From: Polytrichum commune
Taxonomy: Eukaryota; Streptophyta; Polytrichopsida; Polytrichales; Polytrichaceae
Length of the DNA stretch: 64,000 nucleotides
Reading direction: 5' to 3'
Assembly: GCA_950295325.1 (NCBI GenBank)
Contig: OX485806.1
Coordinates: forward strand, 27,156,001 to 27,220,000
The notes under the pieces were generated by a model. That model worked only from the letters and a program-made list of their open reading frames with translations. It made no database searches and was not told the origin of the DNA. Made by a program: the position numbers and the translations under genes. Below, piece by piece: positions 57,827 to 64,000 of the stretch; positions within the stretch are counted from its first letter, which is position 1; every line of letters begins with the position of its first letter.

Positions 57827-58344
57827 AATGGGGTCCACCCGGTAGGTTTCTAGTTAACGTGTATAGGTAAATTGCCATTTAATGGGCGATAAACATCCCC
57901 TAATTGGCTCTTTTTTTCCCTTACTTTGGTCCCTAGAACCTTCGCTAATAGTCCATTTTAGTTGTTGTTGTTGGTGGTGGTGGTGGTAGTATGGAGTTGG
58001 CTATAGAGGAATGAAGTTACTCTTATGGTATGGCTTATCTCTTCCCAACACAAATTGGGAGGGGAGTTGGGCCTTGGGCTTGAGTGATAATAGGTAAGGA
58101 GGTAGGGAGGTAGGGAGGTAGGAAAATAAGAAGTTTGTAGGTTCCTACTTAAAGTGTAAAAGTACATTGTTGTTTAGTGGGCCACAAACATTCCCTTTGT
58201 CTATGTATTTTACATTCTATTAGGTGACATTTTACTAGGTGTTGTGGTAAAGGTGTCTTTTGACTAGGGTCCAAGAGTCAAGACCAAAGAGATTCCAAAA
58301 TTGAGTGATCTTATTGATCGAGAGCAAAAATAAACTGGATCTAA

Positions 58345-61300
58345 GGAGTTTACACTACAATTTAGGTCCAAGGTATGAAAAAATGAAGTGGTGTTAATAT
58401 GGCATCGTTTGTTTGTTTTTTTGGCCAACTCTTAGCGCCCCCTTGTTCAAGAAAATGCTCCTAAGTTAGTTTGAGAAATCGATCTTCACGGTTGGGTCCA
58501 GTTTTTGAGTATGAAAATAAGTTGCACAAAGTAGTGTTTTGGTCCTGGAGATTCGTGGACTTGGACTCTTATGCAAACCTGTCCTAAGTGGGCTTGACAC
58601 CATACCACTCAAATATAAGCTTCCACTTAAGACAAGCGCATAGATTGGACCCTCATATGATGTACCTTAGACTAAGCCCACTATTCTTCCAATATTTATC
58701 CTCCATGCAGCCCAAACATGAGCTTAAGAGGACATGGCATGCTAACATATGTTAGGTGCCTATACTGTATACTTAAGTGTTGAACTAGAAAATAAGATAT
58801 GAGTCAAGTGTTGCCACTGCATAGAGCGATGGTGTTGTTTCATTTTCAAGTTGATCTAAATCTATATATAATCTTGAAACATGCATCACGAGTATGAAGT
58901 TAGAGGGCCCCCTGAAGACTAATATCTCCTTTCAAAGGTGAATAATGAACCACTTTGAATGGGGCATGGACAAGCTAGCATGAATAATGAACACTTTCAA
59001 TGGCCAGCCCCTAGTTTCCCACGTGGGTGGTTGAGGATATCCGGTTTGCCCGGATACCCACACCATGATTGGGTAGACCGTAGGTGGTAGGGTGTACCGG
59101 AAATCAAAGTGCTAAGTATATAGTATGAAGGACACACATCGATAACATTGACATGTCCCTTAACTTAGACATCTTGACCTTGAGTTCTCATAGGATCTTG
59201 GCCTCATGTTTAACCCCTAAATGTTTTCAAAAAGTGATTTGGGCCTTGAATTACAAATGGAATTTCAAAATTTTGTGACATGAACAATTTTTTTGATGTG
59301 ACTTTGTGATACCTAAAGTGATAGCTTATTCGCTTGCATGGTTGTTCTTCTTGACACATGAACACTTTTGTAAACTAACTTCAAAATAATTCAACGAAAA
59401 GTCCGATTGATAATTAGTATATTTGGACAAACCACCTGTCAAAAAAAAGGGGGGAATGTGCATTTGTGGAGACAAAAACATCAGACGACAACAACATAAA
59501 ACAAGAACACAACAACCACAACGTCTAATGTGTCGTTTCCACGTTCACCAACTGCCAAATTTGTATAGTTTTACGATCTAGTGTATGTCATATTGACAGT
59601 CTATAATAGTCCAAAATTCATGCATAAATTCAAATATACTTAAATCTTAGCTATTCACATCATCTAGGATTTACATAGAACACACAGTTAGTATGAACAT
59701 GCTAATAGTGATCGGGGTTGAGGTACTCTTTGAGTTAGAATTATCATGTAGCTTGTGAGGGCGCGTGCAAATCTAATAGACTTATCGAGGACTTCCTATA
59801 AAGTCAACTTGTTTTTTGTAATTGGTTGCGCTATTTAATCCTCAACGAATTCCCCAAAAGTGATATCTAGGACAAGTAGTTTTACTATTAGAGCAAGGCA
59901 TGGTTGCTACATTCGCAATATTAGCAACCATCCTTGCAATTTCAATGTCAATCGGGTCCATGATCTATGATGTCTAATCTCATTGTATTAAATTTGGTTT
60001 GGACCCTTGTTATTCTAGTTTGTAATTCATAAATCATAGTTTTCATATGATTTATGAAACACTTTAACGTGGTCCCATGTGATCCAAACTTGTTACCTTG
60101 TCATTTCAATCCAATGTTCTCAATACTGATTAGGAACGGTGGGGTGATAACCTCACCATCATCATGTTATCACCCCATAATGTTATGATACTTAAGAAGA
60201 ACATTATCATGTCTTGAGTTATTTTCACCTTCTTGTTTAATTATGTCGTTGTCGTAATAAGATGGTTGTTATTGAATGTTATCCCTTGTCAACTACGTTT
60301 GCCTAAGTGCAAGGGTTGAGGCCATTTGAGTGCATGCTTTATTAACCTATCTCTGCATTCTCTATTACCTCGTGATTGTGCAAACGGGGGACCACCAGTG
60401 ACATGCCACGCTTGTTTAGGTTGTCGAATATGTACCTAGTTCATTAAAAAAAAAAGGAATTTGGCAAATTCGTGGACCTCCATATGTTGGACCGTGTAAC
60501 TCATTCGTGTCCATCGAGGTGTGTTGCAACAAACTTGTTATGCGTGCACACAGGTCATGTTATGCCCCCACTAGGTCTTTGTTGTTTTGACATCTTGTAA
60601 TATACGTTGGGTGTTCATAGTGCCTTTGAGTCAAAGAATAAGTCACAAACTAAAACATGTCCAACTATCTTAGAGCCTCTTAATATGCGATAAATGACTT
60701 TACCAAGACGCCATTGACAATTTTGGTTGTTGAATTGGATCGAGAATTGCCTCATTCGACTAGCAGTTGTGAGTATGACGAAGACTAACATTTCAAGTTT
60801 CAAAATTTGGAGTTGAGATGTAGGAGTTGTAGGGAATCCATGTGAAGATTCTCTTTAGCTTGGATGGGATGCATGATGATTTGTACAATTCCCGATAAGT
60901 AATATTCCATTCAATCTATGATATTGAATCCACATTTACAAAATGTATTAGAAAGGAGGAATTTGAAGACCTAATCACATGTGACAACAATAATCATATA
61001 TAGGTGACATACCATATCTCTCCAACAACTTTTTCACCTTCCTGCCTAATAATTAATTAAAATGTGAAACTAAGTTAAGCAACCCATAAAATAATGTTCT
61101 AAAATTGGGTAGACTCAAAAAAGTAATTTTAGATAAGTTAGACATTCAATCCCGTTTGCTTGTCTCATTCCCATGTTTATGGCAGTGTGTCAACATGACT
61201 TGTGAATCAAATTCATGCTTGTATTGTTTTTAGACTCTGCGTGAGATTGATGCCACATGAAAAATTTATTGAAGTTATTTGATGCTACTTTGTTGGATTC

Positions 61301-61500
61301 TTGTGAACGTCACTTGCATTACTATGATTTTAGGCACTCTTTGAATGTTAATTCTCTTTTTGGGACACTCAAGGAAATTACTTTCCCTTGAACTTAGGCA
61401 CCTTTAAAATTGATTATTTTTTGCCCAAGCTGCTAGAGAGCTACGGTATATTTGGGTCTAGGTCTCTATACTATTAGATTTACGTACACGTATGCTCCAA
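58345..61500. other. Gene-free region with minor repeats
   Basis: It contains the empty-site copy at 59460-59660. There is a possible retrotransposon remnant at 60600-60900 (minus), where a frame with CQWRLGKVIYRILRGSK resembles the Copia RNase H-proximal 'HW..vK.ilRYLkGT' region. That resemblance is weak and the rest of pol is absent. Confidence 0.45.
59460..59660 (+). repeat. Dispersed repeat, uninterrupted copy
   Basis: It matches 35886-35999 plus 36622-36690 without the 616-bp insertion. It preserves GATCTAGTGTATGTC as the pre-insertion sequence. Confidence 0.7.
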
Positions 61501-61715
61501 TTGGAGTACACAATTTATGGTATTTGAAGTCATGTACACTATTTGTGAGGGGCCTGAACTAAATATCTAGATGTCTCAAAGTGTCACGTCTGCTAATTAC
61601 CAATATGGTATTAATTGTCAACATAAGTAACATTTTGAAGTGAAAGTTTATTTACACTGTTGACATTTAGCATAGCACATTGGGTTACTCGAGATGATAG
61701 TTGTTTAGTATGCAA

Positions 61716-61875
61716 CAGTGATCGGGGAGATTTTTGGGCATAATCGGTTGAGATCCGAGTGTTTGCAAGTCCAACCGGTTACATGTTGACATCCTGCAGT
61801 TTTGAACTTCAACCGGTTATTCCTCAAACTCAACCGGTTCATCTGTAACTAATTGCCAGTTCTCCCCGATCATTG
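61716..61875 (-). mobile_element. hAT-type MITE, internally deleted, with exact 8-bp target duplication
   Basis: The ends are CAGTGATCGGGGAGA and the inverted CAATGATCGGGGAGA. The flanking octamer GTATGCAA occurs at 61708-61715 and 61876-61883. It is 160 bp and lacks about 70 bp (the AATAAATTGGGGTATATTC part) present in 26562 and 30658. Confidence 0.87.
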
Positions 61876-61964
61876 GTATGCAAGGGGTAGATATTATTGA
61901 GCATACTAATGGCAATTGTCACGCGTTTACATTTTAGTATGCAAGAGGAAGATGTCCTTGAGCA

Positions 61965-62340
61965 TATTAATGCCAAGTGTCATTTCTTTTACACTTTAGT
62001 CAATTGTAGACCATTGTGTAACATAGGCATGCACCTCATCACATTATTGAACATACTCATGCCAACATATGTGTAAATACACGTGAATGCCAAGTGTCAA
62101 CTTTTTATACTTTAGTGAAATTGTACATCATTGTGTAACATAGGCATGCACCTCATTACATTACTAAACATACTCATGCCAAGATATTAGTAAGTGTACT
62201 TGAATGCCAAGTGTCGTTTCTCTACACTCTAGTCAAAACTGTACACCATCATGTAACATAGGCATGCACCTCATCACATTGTTGACACATACGCATGCCA
62301 AAATATTAGTAAGCACACTTGAATGCCAAGTGTCATGAGG
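61965..62340. repeat. Tandem repeat of about 117 bp (3+ copies)
   Basis: GCCAAGTGTC recurs at about 61972, 62089, 62206 and 62325. In between are GTAACATAGGCATGCACCTC, CATTA and CATACTCATGCCAA blocks. Divergence between units is modest. Confidence 0.88.
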
Positions 62341-62454
62341 TGACAGTAATGCTGAATTTGTTGATAATTAATGAAACCTAACACACACCTCAAAATACGG
62401 TAAGTGACACTATTACGCACATGACACTAAATACCATAAATGGTGTAGTGCATG

Positions 62455-63254
62455 TGATCACTAAGTTGGTTTTAGATGTGGTCACATCTGACATTTTTAA
62501 CTAAAAACATCGAAGAGAAATAATTTAACCGCTATGTATGACACCTTGAGGCCCCACATGGGCCTCTTGGCTTTTCAAGGGTTAAGTAATAACGTAGACC
62601 TTCCCAATTGCGTAAGAAATTAAACTTACAATGATGTTTATTTTATCAACAACTTTTCCAATCTCATCGTAACAAGTGTCTTTGGGGCGTATGTTTGTGT
62701 TTACAAACCATGCCATACAATATAGGCAGACCTAAAACCTACAATTCCACTCTAGACCCACTTCTATGTGGAAATGACATGTGCCATCAATGTGAGATGA
62801 TTAGCAAATCCAAATCACCCCACATAGCATTTTCCTTGCCATTCTGAAGATTAAAATGAACAAGCTATTCATTATCATATTGCATATTCTTATTCTTATT
62901 GAATGATCATTTACCCCCTCCCCGCAGGTGCGGCTTCCCAATTATGCTGACTATTGAACCTACAATGGCTAACAAATGTTTAGCACCTTGTCGAATCTCT
63001 TGTACCCAAATTATATTGTTTAAGCACGGGCATTCCAATCACGCTGATCACATGGTCAACGTTTCTTCTTCTGTTTAAGCACGTGTCTAAGTGTCCAATC
63101 AAGAATAACGACCTCGTACGAAGGCCCATGTATGTTGCATAAGGTAGACTTGCCTCAATCCAAGATAGAAATCATTTGGACACATATATTTCAGTGGTAT
63201 GTGTCTAGGTGTGGATATAAGAACGGACACCATGAAGATACGTGTTTAGACTAG
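62455..63254. other. Gene-free AT-rich stretch
   Basis: Nothing recognisable. The last 60 bp (GATATAAGAACGGACACCAT and following) resemble a short sequence near 23186 (GATGTAGGAACGGACGCCAT). The two may be the flank of an older repeat. Confidence 0.5.
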
Positions 63255-64000
63255 TGTGAGGCCAAAACCATCCCCCTTAAGCGTCCTAGTCCGGGTGATG
63301 GCTTTGAGAATCACATGTGTTGCCTAATTCAATATTGAACCATGTGCAAAGTAATTTTCATGTCCAAAAGAACACATAATTTTTCCGCTCATTGTGCTTT
63401 ATTAATGTTAGCCTCTTGGCTTGTGGTAGAGTTAGCTTTCTCAAGAGTCCAACCCGCGGCTTTAGCCACACATGCTCTTAAGGACATTCCCCTCGCTCGT
63501 TTAATCTTCACTTCCTTTTTCTTGCCATTGCAAGGATCGTCCACATTCTCCATTAATAATGCAAGGTAGTTATTTTGACCAAGAGGTGCAAGTGTTGAAA
63601 AACACTTTTCTCAATGGTTAAACACACTCATACAAACCCATACATGGCACCAACTATCCTAAATTAATCTAACTCCCTAGCCACCCCTAAAATGATCCAA
63701 TGTAATCTAGTACCGGCAACTCCTAACCCACCAAACCAGTTGCCTCTGATTACAGTCCCGGTTGGGACTTAACCCACCAAACCAGCTGCCTCGGATTACA
63801 GTCCCGGTTGGGATTTAACCCTCCAAACCATCTGCTCTGATTACAGTCCCGGCTGGGACTAACCTCCAAACCAGCTGCTCTAATTACAGTCCCGGTTGGG
63901 ACTTAACCCTCCAAACCAGCTGCTCTAATTACAGTCCCGGTTGGATTTAACCCACCAAACCAGCTGCTCTGATTACAGTCCCGGTTGGGACTTAACCCTC
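63255..64000 (+). mobile_element. LTR of the same retrotransposon family, cut by the window end
   Basis: It starts TGTGAGGCC and follows the LTR at 18156-19852 (minus) for about 350 bp, including TTAAGCGTCCTAGTCC, CTTTATTAATGTT, GCCTCTTGGCTTGTG and TCTCAAGAGTCCAACCCGCG. The 5-bp left flank is ACTAG. The window ends inside the LTR, so it could be a solo LTR or the 5' LTR of a complete element. An open frame here (63342-63569) parallels one at 19775-19527; both are LTR sequence, not genes. Confidence 0.75.
63728..64000. repeat. 46-bp minisatellite inside the LTR (about 6 copies)
   Basis: The unit contains GATTACAGTCCCGGTTGGGA, CTTAACCC and CCAAACCAGCTGC. It continues past the window end. It occupies the same place in the LTR as the 42-bp array of the copy at 18930, but shares only a short CAGTCCCGG-type core with it. 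Confidence 0.9.

Larger units (their letters stand above)
51750..58340 (+). repeat. Degenerate array of about 430-bp repeats
   Basis: A unit with ordered landmarks recurs: CGCCTTGCTTTGGT, 'gctacact', 'tagttgttgtt', 'tgtggagtt', 'tggctatgaagg', 'caacttggga', 'agtgggccacaaacattcc' and 'ttgagtgatc'. Copies or parts lie at about 51774-52235, 52240-52610, 53140-53690, 56280-56350 with 56560-56940, 56940-57440 and 57840-58340. Later insertions split several of them (MITEs at 53270, 56992 and 57447; the segment 53700-56200). No coding function is apparent. The first unit abuts the ATG2 promoter region. Confidence 0.72.
61504..62450. mobile_element. Possible CACTA-type non-autonomous element containing other repeats
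   Basis: The left end (TACACAATTTATGGTATTT) and the right end (CACTAAATACCATAAATGGTGTAGTG, reading out as CACTACACCATTTATGGTAT) resemble the ends of the MITE at 41986. The left CACTA bases are mutated and no target duplication is evident. The hAT-type MITE (61716) and the 117-bp tandem repeat would lie inside it. It may instead be two unrelated fragments. Confidence 0.35.

Overview
This is nuclear DNA from a eukaryote, most likely a land plant or close streptophyte relative. The only clear host gene is a multi-exon, plant-like ATG2 (autophagy lipid-transfer protein) on the minus strand at 42.97-51.45 kb, with ordinary GT-AG introns of about 90 to 770 bp. The rest is AT-rich intergenic DNA packed with small non-autonomous DNA transposons, minisatellites and decayed coding fragments. 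The lineage cannot be fixed from the window. A large, apparently complete piggyBac element would be unusual for a flowering plant, so a bryophyte, lycophyte, fern or charophyte is plausible (inference).

Layout. 1-6.23 kb: gene-free, with fragments of hAT, CACTA-like and Harbinger-like MITEs. 6.233-16.791 kb: a 10,559-bp piggyBac element with exact TTAA target duplications and 15-bp identical terminal repeats. It carries a transposase gene (four catalytic aspartates and the C-terminal cysteine-rich finger present) that reads as five phase-compatible exons, and the 3' end of a second gene with a plant-type B3 DNA-binding domain. 16.8-26.5 kb: gene-free, with a 1.7-kb solo LTR (18.16-19.85 kb) and several MITEs. 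26.87-28.51 kb: a MITE whose own terminal repeat has been amplified into 14 copies of a 91-bp satellite unit. 28.9-39.7 kb: a dense MITE graveyard (hAT, Mutator-like, Harbinger-like, Tc1/mariner-like and a family with CCCCCTCCCC ends), including nested insertions and one insertion with a paralogous empty site in the same window. 39.8-41.8 kb: a broken pogo/Tigger-type transposase gene. 42.97-51.45 kb: ATG2, with a local tandem triplication in intron 2 that copies the end of exon 2. 51.75-58.35 kb: a degenerate array of roughly 430-bp repeats starting at the ATG2 promoter side, interrupted by Harbinger-like MITEs and by a decayed minus-strand coding region (54-55.1 kb). 58.4-64 kb: gene-free, with further MITEs, a 117-bp tandem repeat, and a second copy of the LTR (from 63.255 kb) running off the end of the window in opposite orientation to the first.

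The main point of interest is the piggyBac element. It combines intact mobility signals, a long multi-exon transposase with an unusually long N-terminus, an intron filled by a 91-bp minisatellite, and a B3-domain passenger gene. The second theme is that two unrelated-looking MITEs (26.87 and 55.29 kb) have both turned their own terminal sequence into a tandem array, which looks like satellite DNA being born from transposon ends.
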